A stretch of 64,000 nt of DNA from Sphingomonas sp. ERG5. GTDB lineage: Bacteria; Pseudomonadota; Alphaproteobacteria; Sphingomonadales; Sphingomonadaceae. Position numbers and translations under genes: made by a program. The DNA lies in the NCBI RefSeq assembly GCF_000803065.1, contig NZ_JSXI01000024.1:124001-188000 (forward strand), in the 5' to 3' direction. Positions 37,063-45,729 of this stretch are shown here, piece by piece. Numbering within the stretch: position 1 is the stretch's first letter; every line of letters begins with the position of its first letter. The notes beneath the pieces were generated by a model, which was not told the origin of the DNA, made no database searches, and saw nothing but the letters and a program-made list of their open reading frames with translations.

Positions 37063-38586
37063 ATGAAGCTGCCTTGGCGCGCCCTGACCCTTGCCACTCT
37101 GATCCTGTTGACGGACCCGATTGCGGCAACGCCTCCCGACATGGCCGTGGTCATAACCGGTGGCGGGCGGATCCGGGGCGAGCGCCTTGCCGATCGCATA
37201 GCCTTTCGCGGCATACCCTTCGCAGCCCCACCGGTCGGCCCGCTGCGCTGGCGCCCACCGGCTCCGGTCAGATCCTGGGCGGGGGTGCGCGACGCGACGC
37301 GTTCGGCACCAGCCTGTGCGCAGCTCAGCGAAGGCTGGAACAAGGGCAATGCCGATTATAGCGCCGAGGATTGCCTGTATCTGGAAATCGCCACGCCCAG
37401 CCTGACGCCAGCGCGGCGCTTGCCGGTGCTGGTATGGATCCATGGCGGTTCGAACACGGCCGGTGGCGGCGCGGGCACGATCGCCTCGTCGATGGTTCGG
37501 CGCGGCATTGTGCTGGTATCGATCCAGTATCGGCTGGGCGCGCTCGGCTTCATGGCGCATCCCGCGCTGACCGCGGAATCGCCACACCATGCCTCGGGCA
37601 ATTACGGGCTGATGGACCAGCAGGCGGCACTTGTTTGGGTCCAGCGCAACATCGCCCGCTTCGGCGGCGACCCGACCCGGGTCACGCTCGGCGGCCAGTC
37701 CGCGGGCGCGATGGATGTCGGGCTGCAGCAGGTCTCGCCACGTGCGCGCGGCCTGTTCCATGCCGCCATCGAGGAAAGCGGCACGGCGGGCTTCGGCTTT
37801 CCACCCCGCAACCTGCGCGCGAGCGAAGCGATCGGAGAGCGGATCATCGCACAGGCCGGCCGGCCGCATGCCAGTGCCACCGCATTGCGCGCACTCCCCG
37901 TCGCCACCTTGCTGGAGGCCATGCGCGGCATCACCCTCCCCGGCCTGCCCGAAGCCGGCAGCCCCTGGGTTCAGACCACGATCGACGGCCATGTCATTAC
38001 CGAGCCGCCGGCAGCCACGCTGGCCCGCGGCGCAGGCCAGCGCGTGCCGCTGCTGATCGGCACCAATGCGCAGGAGATCGATTTCTATCCCGATCTGGCC
38101 GCCGCCCGCCGGCGTCTGCCACACGCATTCGGCGCGAAGGCGGATGCGGCAGCGCGCTTCTATGGCCTGGAGCGGCCGGATGCCCCGCCCGCCGATCCCA
38201 TACGCGGCACGGCGCGGATGCAGATCGGCACCGATATCGTCTTCAATTGCCCGACCGGATTCGTCGCCGGGGCGCGGCGGCGGTCGGGCGTTTCGGTTTG
38301 GCGTTACGACTTCAACTATCAGCCGTCGGGCGGGCCGGCGCCGGGTCATTCGAGCGAGTTGCGCCATGTCTTCGGTAACCCCGGCGAGGATGGCATCGCC
38401 ACCGATGCGCCACCACTTCAGGCCTATTGGGCGAACTTCATTCGTAGCGGCACCCCGAACGGTGCCGGCCTGGTGCCTTGGCCGGTCTATGGTGCCGAGC
38501 AGCATTATCTCGGCTTTGGTACGGGTAAGCCAGCGGCCGCCACGGGGCTGCGCGCAGCCCTGTGCGCGAACTGGTCGCCACCCTGA
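37063..38586 (+). CDS. exported type-B carboxylesterase
   Basis: A 507-residue protein with a signal peptide (about 1-22). The carboxylesterase motifs are EDCLYL (102-107), HGGS (127-130), the nucleophile GGQSAGAM (Ser213), a Glu in TNAQEIDF and a His in PGHSSELRHVFG. It hydrolyses carboxylic esters in the periplasm or outside the cell. It converges with the TonB receptor gene, whose stop is directly adjacent at 38587; the shared exported location suggests ester uptake and cleavage. Confidence 0.9.
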   Translation: MKLPWRALTLATLILLTDPIAATPPDMAVVITGGGRIRGERLADRIAFRGIPFAAPPVGPLRWRPPAPVRSWAGVRDATRSAPACAQLSEGWNKGNADYSAEDCLYLEIATPSLTPARRLPVLVWIHGGSNTAGGGAGTIASSMVRRGIVLVSIQYRLGALGFMAHPALTAESPHHASGNYGLMDQQAALVWVQRNIARFGGDPTRVTLGGQSAGAMDVGLQQVSPRARGLFHAAIEESGTAGFGFPPRNLRASEAIGERIIAQAGRPHASATALRALPVATLLEAMRGITLPGLPEAGSPWVQTTIDGHVITEPPAATLARGAGQRVPLLIGTNAQEIDFYPDLAAARRRLPHAFGAKADAAARFYGLERPDAPPADPIRGTARMQIGTDIVFNCPTGFVAGARRRSGVSVWRYDFNYQPSGGPAPGHSSELRHVFGNPGEDGIATDAPPLQAYWANFIRSGTPNGAGLVPWPVYGAEQHYLGFGTGKPAAATGLRAALCANWSPP

Positions 38587-40662
38587 TCAGTTCAGGCGGA
38601 TACCGATCCAGAAGGTCTGCGGCGTGCCATAGTCCATCGATCCCCCGGCATTTCGGGTGACCACGGTCTCGTCGAACAGATTCTCCACCCGGCCGATGAT
38701 CGAAACATGCTTCATGATCGGCACACGCGCGGTCGCGTCGACGGTCAGCGCGCCGCGCAGCACATCGGTTTCGAGATCGTCTTCGAACTGTGCACCGACG
38801 TAACGCAACGTCGCCGACAGCGCCGGGCCGTTGATCGGCGCCCAGGCCAATGTGGCGCTCACCGAATGACGCGGGCTCTGCGCCGGGGTGAAGCCATCCA
38901 GCCTGGCCGACACGCCGGATGCATGCACCGTGGAATCGCTAAAGGCGTAGGAGGCGTCGAAACGCACCGCGCCGAAGCGCATGTTCGCCGTGATCTCGAC
39001 GCCCTTGGCGACGATCGCATCGACGTTACGGCGCTGCCGCAAATTGGTACCGATGGTGACATTGGCGATCGCATCGTCGAGGCGATTGTAGAAAGCGGTG
39101 ACGCCCAGGGTGACGCCGGGCAGCGGATGAACATCGACTCCGGCCTCAAGCCCCTTGAGCTTTTCGAGACCAAGCGCGGCGTTGGCCTGGGTAGTGATCG
39201 GTACCACGACAAAGGGCCGATACAGCTCATTGAGCGTCGGCAGGCGAAAACCGGTATAGCCCGCCGCGCGAAACGCCACGGCTTCACTCGCATTGAACAG
39301 CACGCCAACCCGTCCGGTGCCCACCAACCCGTCACGGTCCGCATAGTCGCTGCTGTTCGCGGTCAGCAGGCGGGCCGGATTGCGTTCGTGGAAAAAACCG
39401 TCGCTGATCGTCCAACGATCGCCGCGCACACCGCCGGTCAGGATCAGCTTGCCGATCGTCCAATCGTCCTCAATGAATACGCCAGTCGCACTGGTCTTGC
39501 CGCCAGCGTTGCGGCGGAAGGTCAACGCACCCGTGCCGCCATTATAGGCATCCTCGAACAATTCACCCTCGGCCAACCGCGCATCGACCCCAATGCGCAG
39601 CACATGATCGGGACCGACCGGCGGACGAATCTCGATCTTGCCGCCAAGCCCGGTCGATGGCGTGTTGCGTTGATCGAGCGTCAGGCGGAAACTGGTCGCG
39701 CTGATCACCCTGTTGGAGAAGTTGCGCGCCTGGACATAGGCGAGCACATCGATCTGCCAGTCGCCGCGATGGACCAGGCGAATGCTTGCGTCCTGGCCTT
39801 CCGACGCGCTGTCAGCACCGACAAAACGCAACGTACGGTTGTCGCCGAACAATGCGCCGCGAAATTGCAGGTCGGTCTCGGCATCGAGCGGCGCGACCGC
39901 GCGCAAGCCCGCCGACCAGTCCCGATACCGCGCCCGCGCCGTCGCCGGCACGCGTTGCGACGGGGGCGTGGTGAAAAAGCCATCGCCGCGCTCGAATTTG
40001 CCCGACAACGTCGCGAAGCCGCCGCCATCACCCAGATCGGGCGAAACCGCTCCCGACACGCTCACCGCATTGTTGGTTCCGTAGAACCCTTCGCCCGAGA
40101 CGATCGGCAAATCGCTGCGCCCCGCACTGACCAGCTCGACCGTTCCTGCGACGGCGCCCGAACCGAACGGCCCCGATCCACCGCCGCGCGTGATGCGCGC
40201 CGCGCCGAGCCGGTCGCCGGCCAACGCGGTGAAAGGGATATAGCCGAAGAACGGATCGGCGATCGGTACACCATCGAGCAGCACCAGAGTCCGGCTCGAA
40301 GCGTTGCCGCCAAGCGAGCGCAAGGTGATCCCCTGTGCCGACGGATTGGCCGACCGGCTGTCCGAGCGGCGGAATTGCTGGAAGCCGGCGACGTCCTTCA
40401 GAACATTTTCGACTCGACCCGACGCTTCGTCGGTCAACCGGGCCCGGTCGATCACGATCGAACCATAAGCCGGCGTGCCCGGCGGTAATGGCAGCCCGGT
40501 GCCGATCACCACGATATCCTCCGCGTCTTCAGAAGACGCGGAGGATCCTTGCTGCGCAAGCACAGGCAAAGGCAGCATCAGGGCGATGAGCGGCAGGCAG
40601 AACAAGCGGGATATGGCGACACAACTCCATCGATATGGACATGCGGCGGACCCGCCGGGCAA
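38587..40662 (-). CDS. BtuB-like TonB-dependent outer-membrane receptor
   Basis: A 691-residue receptor: signal peptide (core LFCLPLIALMLPLPVLA), TonB-box-like AEDIVVIGTG, plug with TLVLLDGVPIADPFFGYIPF and a barrel ending TPQTFWIGIRLN. The short plug and total length are BtuB-like, so cobalamin or another chelate is possible, but no cobalamin riboswitch was recognised upstream. The start is uncertain: the frame opens at a TTG (40662) and no ATG precedes the signal peptide in frame. Confidence 0.88.
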   Translation of the reverse strand: MPGGSAACPYRWSCVAISRLFCLPLIALMLPLPVLAQQGSSASSEDAEDIVVIGTGLPLPPGTPAYGSIVIDRARLTDEASGRVENVLKDVAGFQQFRRSDSRSANPSAQGITLRSLGGNASSRTLVLLDGVPIADPFFGYIPFTALAGDRLGAARITRGGGSGPFGSGAVAGTVELVSAGRSDLPIVSGEGFYGTNNAVSVSGAVSPDLGDGGGFATLSGKFERGDGFFTTPPSQRVPATARARYRDWSAGLRAVAPLDAETDLQFRGALFGDNRTLRFVGADSASEGQDASIRLVHRGDWQIDVLAYVQARNFSNRVISATSFRLTLDQRNTPSTGLGGKIEIRPPVGPDHVLRIGVDARLAEGELFEDAYNGGTGALTFRRNAGGKTSATGVFIEDDWTIGKLILTGGVRGDRWTISDGFFHERNPARLLTANSSDYADRDGLVGTGRVGVLFNASEAVAFRAAGYTGFRLPTLNELYRPFVVVPITTQANAALGLEKLKGLEAGVDVHPLPGVTLGVTAFYNRLDDAIANVTIGTNLRQRRNVDAIVAKGVEITANMRFGAVRFDASYAFSDSTVHASGVSARLDGFTPAQSPRHSVSATLAWAPINGPALSATLRYVGAQFEDDLETDVLRGALTVDATARVPIMKHVSIIGRVENLFDETVVTRNAGGSMDYGTPQTFWIGIRLN

Positions 40663-40725
40663 TCATTAGTCAATAATTTCAAGCACGCTCCACAAAACCG
40701 GCCAATTCCCACCGCGGGAGTAGAC

Positions 40726-40865
40726 GATTGCAGAAAACGCAATCAAGCACGCATCTTTCGCACTTGCGATCATTCACGCTGCAGTGCACAAAGATCGGGC
40801 CTTTCAGGCATCCTCTCCTAAAAACTTTCAAGGCCGGTCCCTTTCGGGGGCTGGCCCTTTTTTTT
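40726..40865 (+). ncRNA. candidate small RNA with CU-rich anti-Shine-Dalgarno segment
   Basis: In a 360-bp gap with no gene on the plus strand there is a strong plus-strand terminator. Upstream of it are a hairpin GATTGC/GCAATC (40726-40744), a small GCCT/AGGC hairpin (40799-40809) and an unpaired ATCCTCTCCT (40810-40819) complementary to ribosome-binding sites. This layout is like alphaproteobacterial trans-acting sRNAs. The 5' end and promoter are not determined. The terminator might instead serve tetR on the other strand. Confidence 0.4.
40832..40865 (+). terminator. rho-independent terminator in the receptor/tetR gap
   Basis: A 10-bp stem GGCCGGTCCC/GGGGCTGGCC (two wobble pairs) with a 5-nt loop is followed by C and eight T. 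No plus-strand protein gene precedes it. On the minus strand the same stem is followed by a weaker T-run, so it could also end the tetR transcript. Confidence 0.85.
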
Positions 40866-41022
40866 GCCCGCGCTTTACGCTACGAGCGACTCGCTGTCGT
40901 CACGCCGAACAATAAAAATGTTCGAGGAGTGGAGCCTGCCGGGGAGACCGGCAACGGCGCGATTGCAGTGTGGGGGATCGAGCTGCCCAGGGCGCTCTCC
41001 CCCGTTTCTTTCTCCGCTATCC

Positions 41023-41640
41023 TCAGGAACTGACCAGCAGCTTCGCTTCGGCGCCCGCGATAAGCAGGTCAAGGCCAGCTTCGAACAGCTCCTCGTGACC
41101 GCCATCGCGATAAGCCGCGATCGCTATCGAGAGCAGCGGATGACCTTTCACTGCCCGATCGAGCGAGTCCTTGTCGGGCGGGCTGGCGAGTTCGGCCTGC
41201 TGCTCCATCACACAGCCGACGATATAGCGGCCGATCGCGATCTGGAGCTTGAGCGCACTTTCCACCTTCATGCCCGCCGCAACGAGAAAGGTGAGTTGCG
41301 CCTCGAAATGATCGACATCCTCGGGGTCGCCCTCGGTGCCGGCATGGACCCGGGCGGCGTCACGGTACGCAAGCAGTGCAGAACGGAAGCTGTGCGCATT
41401 GCGGCGGATGAACGTCTGCCATGGTTCGCCCGAACGGGGTGTCCGGTCACGATGCCCGCGCGTGAGGATCTCGCCGTTCATCGCGTCGAGCAACATGCGC
41501 TTGTTCTTGAAATGCCAATAAAGCGCCGGCTGCTGTACGCCGAGGCGATCCGCGATCAGGCGCGTGGTCAGGCGGTCGATCCCGACATCGTTGAGCACGT
41601 CGAGCGCGGTGGCGACAATTTGTTGGCGGTCGATCTTCAT
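41023..41640 (-). CDS. TetR family repressor with tetracycline-repressor-like C-terminal domain
   Basis: A 205-residue protein with an N-terminal helix-turn-helix (about 5-50; IADRLGVQQPALYWHFKNKRMLLDAM matches the TetR class proper) and a C-terminal domain (about 70-200) like that of the Tn10-type TetR. It is divergent from an efflux MFS gene, and the 95-bp gap holds two 13-bp operator-like palindromes. It most likely represses both genes until an inducer, perhaps a tetracycline-like compound, binds. Confidence 0.92.
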   Translation of the reverse strand: MKIDRQQIVATALDVLNDVGIDRLTTRLIADRLGVQQPALYWHFKNKRMLLDAMNGEILTRGHRDRTPRSGEPWQTFIRRNAHSFRSALLAYRDAARVHAGTEGDPEDVDHFEAQLTFLVAAGMKVESALKLQIAIGRYIVGCVMEQQAELASPPDKDSLDRAVKGHPLLSIAIAAYRDGGHEELFEAGLDLLIAGAEAKLLVSS

Positions 41641-41694
41641 GCGGCTCCGGTCTTGGACGTGACTCCCGGGCTTGACTAGCAGGGCGCCCGAACC

Positions 41695-41725
41695 TTATCG
41701 CCGATAAATAGCTTATCAGTGATAA
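41695..41725. promoter_or_regulatory. two TetR-type operators
   Basis: TTATC-GCC-GATAA (41695-41707) and TTATC-AGT-GATAA (41713-41725) share identical 5-bp arms and 3-nt centres, with centres 18 bp apart. The second extends to a nearly perfect CTTATCAGTGATAAAG. Both resemble the TATCANTGATA core of known tet operators and lie between the divergent tetR and MFS genes. Confidence 0.75.
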
Positions 41726-41735
41726 AGAATCGCTC

Positions 41736-42932
41736 ATGACCAAATCTCTTGCCGTCATCCTATCGATCGTGATTCTCGATGCCATGGGCATTGGCCTGGT
41801 CATGCCGATCCTGCCCGCCATGCTCCGCGCGCTGTTGCATAGCGATGATCTCGGCTGGCGGTTCGGCGCTTTCCTGTCGCTCTATGCGCTACTCCAGCTC
41901 CTCTGTGCGCCGATCCTCGGCAGCCTGAGCGACCGTTTCGGCCGTCGGCCGGTTCTGCTCATCTCGATGGCCGGGGCCGTGATCGATTACATCTTCATGA
42001 CCCTTGCCCCGTCTTTCTGGTGGCTGTTTCTCGGCCGGGCGATTGCCGGGGTTACCGCAGCGAATGGATCAATGGCGGCGGCTTATCTGACTGATATCGT
42101 GCCGGAGGATCGACGCGCCCGGGCGTTCGGCTATCTCAGCGCCTGTTTCGGGCTCGGCTTCATCATCGGACCGGCGCTGGGCGGTGTGCTCGGCGCCTAT
42201 TGGCTGCGCGCGCCCTTTGTCGCCGCCGCGCTGCTCAATGCGCTCAACCTGCTCGTCACACTGTTCGTGCTGCCCGAATCGCACACAGCGCGAACCGGGA
42301 AGCTCGACCGCCAGGCGTTCCATCCCTTTGCACCGATGCGCTGGGCGGCGAGCTTCCCGGCCCTGCTCCCACTGCTTGCCATGTTCATCATCCTCGCACT
42401 CGTCGGTGAAGTCGGTGGCACCGTCTGGGTGCTTTATGGCCAGGATAAATTCGCCTGGGACAGCATCATGGTCGGGCTCTCGCTCGCCGGCTTCGGCCTG
42501 TTCCATGCGCTTGCGCAAGCATTGGTGGCGGGACCGGTCAGCGAACGCTGGGGCGAACAGCGCGCGGTGATCATCGGCATCGTCGCCGACACGATTGCCT
42601 ATTTCGCCATCGCCTTCACGACCAGGGGTTGGTTTGCTTTCCTGCTCTTCCCGCTGTTCTGCATCGGCGGAATCGGCGCGCCGGCACTGCAGTCCCTGCT
42701 GTCGAAGCAAGTCGACGACGCCGATCAGGGACGGCTGCAGGGTGTGCTGACCAGCATGAGCAGCCTAGTGTCGATCGTCGGCCCGCTGATCATCAGCGAG
42801 GGCTATTTCGCCTCACGCGGGTTCTTTCCGGGGCTGGTCTGGGTCGCAGGCGCGATGCTGTACCTGCTTTGCCTGCCGATCCTGTTCAGGCGCACGCCGG
42901 GAATGAAGGTCGACGCGGCGACAAATGCCTAG
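41736..42932 (+). CDS. TetA-like MFS efflux transporter
   Basis: A 398-residue, 12-helix drug:H+ antiporter of the TetA/DHA1 group. It starts with SLAVILSIVILDAMGIGLVMPILP, and carries the loop-2/3 motif GSLSDRFGRRPVLL and the antiporter motif C-like GLGFIIGPALGG. With the divergent tetR and paired operators it has the layout of a tetracycline-efflux module, but as a chromosomal sphingomonad gene it may export another compound. Its start is 10 bp after operator 2, so bound repressor would block its leader. Confidence 0.88.
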   Translation: MTKSLAVILSIVILDAMGIGLVMPILPAMLRALLHSDDLGWRFGAFLSLYALLQLLCAPILGSLSDRFGRRPVLLISMAGAVIDYIFMTLAPSFWWLFLGRAIAGVTAANGSMAAAYLTDIVPEDRRARAFGYLSACFGLGFIIGPALGGVLGAYWLRAPFVAAALLNALNLLVTLFVLPESHTARTGKLDRQAFHPFAPMRWAASFPALLPLLAMFIILALVGEVGGTVWVLYGQDKFAWDSIMVGLSLAGFGLFHALAQALVAGPVSERWGEQRAVIIGIVADTIAYFAIAFTTRGWFAFLLFPLFCIGGIGAPALQSLLSKQVDDADQGRLQGVLTSMSSLVSIVGPLIISEGYFASRGFFPGLVWVAGAMLYLLCLPILFRRTPGMKVDAATNA

Positions 42933-42956
42933 CTGCTCCCTTCATGCTCGCTCCCC

Positions 42957-44393
42957 TTATGCGATGTGCACCGCTTTGGTGATCATATGCGCGGCGATGC
43001 CTTCAGGGCCGTCCTCCGACCCATAACCGCTTTCCTTCATCCCGCCGAACGGGCTGTCGGGCCAGGTCAACCGCACGCTGTTGATCGCGACCATTCCGGC
43101 CTCGATCGCATCACCGAGGAGATTCTGCCGCCGGCCATTCTCGGTGAAACAATAAGCGGCAAGGCCGAACGGCAGGCGATTGGCCTGTTCGATCGCCTCC
43201 TCGACGGTGACGAACGGGGCAATCAGCGCGATCGGGCCGAACGGCTCCTCATTCATCGCCCGCGCGGTCAGCGGCACATCGGCGATGACGGTCGGATTGT
43301 AGAAGAAACCCGCCCCGTCAGCCCGGTCGCCACCGGCCAGCACGCGCGCGCCGATGCTGCGCGCATCCTCGACCATCGCTGCGATCGCATCGGGGCGACG
43401 CGGATTGGCCATCGGGCCCATCTGCGTGCCGGCGTCCAGGCCGTCGCCGACCTTCAGTCGCTTGGTGCGCTCGGCAAAGCCGCTGGCGAAACGATCGTAA
43501 ATGCCCTGCTGCACATAGAAGCGCGTCGGCGACACACACACCTGCCCCGCATTGCGGAACTTGTGCGCGACCAATGTGTCGAGCGTCTTGTCCAGATCGC
43601 AATCGTCGAACACCAGCACCGGCCCGTGCCCGCCCAGTTCCATCGTCGTCTTCATCACCGTATCGGCGGCGAGCTTGAGCAAATGCTTGCCGACCGGCAC
43701 CGATCCGGTGAAGCTCAATTTCCGCGTGATCGGCGAAGTCAGCAGCTGGCGCGAGATCAGATCCGGCACGCCGAACACGCATTGCGCGACATCGCCGGGC
43801 AGCCCGGCATCCTGAAAACAGCGCACCGTTTCGACCGCGCTGCCCGGCGTTTCCTCGCTGGGCTTGAGAATGATCGAGCAGCCCGCGGCGAGCGCGGGCG
43901 CGATCTTGCGTACCACATTCAGGATTGGAAAATTCCACGCGCAGAATGCGGCGACCGGTCCAACCGGCTGCTGCAGCACCAGCGAGCGGGTGCCCGACGG
44001 ACGCGGCAGGACGCGACCATAGATGCGCACCGCTTCCCCGGCATGGAAGTCGAGCATTGCGGCGGCGGCCAGCGCCTCGCCGCGCGCTTCGGCAAAGGGC
44101 TTGCCCTGTTCGAGCGTCGCCAGCCGGGCGAGCCGATCGGCCCGCTCGCGAATCAGCGCGGCAGTCCTGACCAATACTGCAGCCCGCGCTTCAGGTGCGG
44201 TGGCGCGCCAGGCGAGAAAGCCGCGCTGCGCTACCTCCAGCGCGCGATCCAGATCGTCGGCGGTCGCCAATGGCAGCGCCGCCAGCACCGCGCCGGTTGC
44301 CGGGTTGAGTACATCCTGCGTATCCCGCCCCACGCTATCGAGCCATTCCCCGCCGATATACAGGCCAAGGCGGGGATCATAATCGTGCGTCAT
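42957..44393 (-). CDS. NAD(P)+-dependent aldehyde dehydrogenase (succinate-semialdehyde dehydrogenase-like)
   Basis: A 478-residue ALDH. Family motifs are CAWNFPILNVVRKIAPALAAGC, the general base Glu in MELGGHGPV, the nucleophile Cys in NAGQVCVSPTR and a C-terminal SPFGGMKESGYGSEDG. It resembles the succinate-semialdehyde / alpha-ketoglutarate-semialdehyde dehydrogenase branch; the exact substrate is not provable. The start at 44393 gives MTHDYDPRLGLYIGGEW and has GAGAGG upstream. It converges on the MFS gene. Confidence 0.9.
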   Translation of the reverse strand: MTHDYDPRLGLYIGGEWLDSVGRDTQDVLNPATGAVLAALPLATADDLDRALEVAQRGFLAWRATAPEARAAVLVRTAALIRERADRLARLATLEQGKPFAEARGEALAAAAMLDFHAGEAVRIYGRVLPRPSGTRSLVLQQPVGPVAAFCAWNFPILNVVRKIAPALAAGCSIILKPSEETPGSAVETVRCFQDAGLPGDVAQCVFGVPDLISRQLLTSPITRKLSFTGSVPVGKHLLKLAADTVMKTTMELGGHGPVLVFDDCDLDKTLDTLVAHKFRNAGQVCVSPTRFYVQQGIYDRFASGFAERTKRLKVGDGLDAGTQMGPMANPRRPDAIAAMVEDARSIGARVLAGGDRADGAGFFYNPTVIADVPLTARAMNEEPFGPIALIAPFVTVEEAIEQANRLPFGLAAYCFTENGRRQNLLGDAIEAGMVAINSVRLTWPDSPFGGMKESGYGSEDGPEGIAAHMITKAVHIA

Positions 44394-44535
44394 GGGGAAC
44401 CTCTCAACGGGATATGAAAGCGCCCCGCCGGCATAGCGCGGCGAGGCGGCTTCATGAGACTGGCGTTGGAGGACATTAGGGCGGATCGCCGCCGGTGCCA
44501 ATCGCGAGATCGGCGGTGGCGGTCAGATCCTGTCG

Positions 44536-45114
44536 TCAGGCGGCAAGCGTGATGATCTGGCGCTCGGCCGCGTCGATCGCGCTGACCTTATGCTCGGGGC
44601 TGAGCTTCACGCCCTCGGCGATGACGAATTCGGGTGCGATGCCGAAAAACCCGAAAATGGTGCGCAGATAGGTTTCGGTGTGTTCCGCCGCCGCCGCGGG
44701 GCCTTCCGCACCGTAAATGCCGCCGCGCGACAAAGCGATGATCACACGCTTGCCACCGACCAGTCCTTCGGGACCGGCCGCGCCATAGCTGAACGTCTTG
44801 CCTGCAACCGCAAGGCGATCGATCCATGCCTTGAGCTGGCTGGGAATGGCGAAATTATACATCGCCACGCCAATCACCACCGTGTCGGCGGCGAGAAATT
44901 CCTCGAGAACCGCGGCGCTTTCAGCCGCCGGACCCGGCGTATCGCCAGCCATCGCCGCGAGATCGTAATGCACCAGCGGATCAGCCGCCAGGTCGCGCCG
45001 CACGAGCTGGAGCGAGGAATCCGCCGCGCTCAGTCGAGCAACGACCGATGACGACAAGGCACGGCTCACCGAGTTTTCGCCGAGAATGCTGGAGTCGATA
45101 TGGAGAAGCTTCAT
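44536..45114 (-). CDS. azoR: FMN-dependent NADH-azoreductase / quinone reductase
   Basis: A 192-residue flavodoxin-fold protein with the AzoR N-terminus [18 protein letters not shown], the phosphate-binding region [18 protein letters not shown] and a SRGGIYG loop. It reduces quinones and azo compounds by two electrons, protecting against thiol-reactive electrophiles. The start at 45114 has AAGGA upstream. It is divergent from a HxlR regulator that carries a lone N-terminal cysteine, with 80 bp between. Confidence 0.93.
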   Translation of the reverse strand: MKLLHIDSSILGENSVSRALSSSVVARLSAADSSLQLVRRDLAADPLVHYDLAAMAGDTPGPAAESAAVLEEFLAADTVVIGVAMYNFAIPSQLKAWIDRLAVAGKTFSYGAAGPEGLVGGKRVIIALSRGGIYGAEGPAAAAEHTETYLRTIFGFFGIAPEFVIAEGVKLSPEHKVSAIDAAERQIITLAA

Positions 45115-45138
45115 GTTTGCGAGTCCTTGTGGTATCAA

Positions 45139-45149
45139 TCAGTAACTGA
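45139..45149. promoter_or_regulatory. inverted repeat between azoR and the HxlR gene
   Basis: TCAGT-A-ACTGA is a perfect 5-1-5 palindrome in the 80-bp divergent gap. It is a candidate HxlR operator; it contains AGTAACT, similar in form to sites of quinone-sensing relatives. Confidence 0.4.
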
Positions 45150-45194
45150 GGCAGGATATGTGACTGCCCACGACACGCACAAGGAGGCACTATT

Positions 45195-45584
45195 TTGTTA
45201 CCCGGGCACACGAATGTGACCAAGGTCAAGCTACCGGTGACTCAGGAAAGTTGCCGGCCGGTCGCGCCGATCCTGGCGCGCGTTGGCGACAAATGGAGCA
45301 TCCTGGTGGTGATGATCCTCTCGCAGGGACCGCGCCGCTTCAACGATCTGAAACGCAATATCGACGGCATCTCACAACGCATGCTGACGCTGACATTACG
45401 TGGGCTGGAGCGGGATGGGCTAGTCACTCGCACCGTCTTCCCGACGATCCCGCCACGCGTGGATTATGCGCTGACCGATCTTGGGCATTCGCTGTGCGTA
45501 CCGGTCACCGGGCTGGGCAATTGGGCGATGGCCAATATCGACGCGATCGAGCGCAGCCGGGCTGAGTTTGACGCGCGGGACTAG
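45195..45584 (+). CDS. HxlR family transcriptional regulator
   Basis: A 129-residue winged-helix regulator (QESCRPVAPILARVGDKWS, GPRRFNDLKRNIDGISQRML, DGLVTRTVFPTIPPRVDYALT). Cys20 just before the first helix is the position used by redox-sensing HxlR proteins such as YodB and QorR. The TTG at 45195 was chosen as start because AAGGAGG lies at 45181-45187, 7 nt upstream; a GTG at 45216 is the alternative. It probably controls the divergent azoR. Confidence 0.9.
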   Translation: MLPGHTNVTKVKLPVTQESCRPVAPILARVGDKWSILVVMILSQGPRRFNDLKRNIDGISQRMLTLTLRGLERDGLVTRTVFPTIPPRVDYALTDLGHSLCVPVTGLGNWAMANIDAIERSRAEFDARD

Positions 45585-45613
45585 GATTAAAACGGGAGGG
45601 GATCACCCTATCC

Positions 45614-45685
45614 GTTCGTTTCGAGCGAAGTCGAAAACACTGCGCAGTTTTTGTGGCCTGTTTCTCGACTTCGTTCGAGACGAAC
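45614..45685. repeat. dispersed-type inverted repeat with 21-nt arms
   Basis: The left arm (45614-45634) and right arm (45665-45685) are reverse complements at 19 of 21 positions; both contain the core CGAAGTCGA or its complement. It lies between the convergent HxlR and HAD genes. I recall this TTTCGAGCGAAGTCGA element as common in sphingomonad genomes, where it sits between convergent genes; not checked here. Confidence 0.7.
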
Positions 45686-45729
45686 AGGGGTGGTGAATCA
45701 GCGCAATTCAAAAAGACTCTCGCGGCCGC

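Noticed and set aside
35359-38505. Two long minus-strand frames opposite the S41 peptidase and carboxylesterase genes (459 and 481 codons)
   Set aside because: The plus-strand products have signal peptides and catalytic motifs; the antisense products are Arg/Gly/His-rich without any family pattern.
38707-40488. 593-codon plus-strand frame opposite the BtuB-like receptor
   Set aside because: Shadow of the receptor gene; composition typical of antisense frames in GC-rich DNA.
40663-41022. Cobalamin riboswitch before the BtuB-like receptor
   Set aside because: No B12-box-like motif or extended paired structure was recognised on the minus strand.
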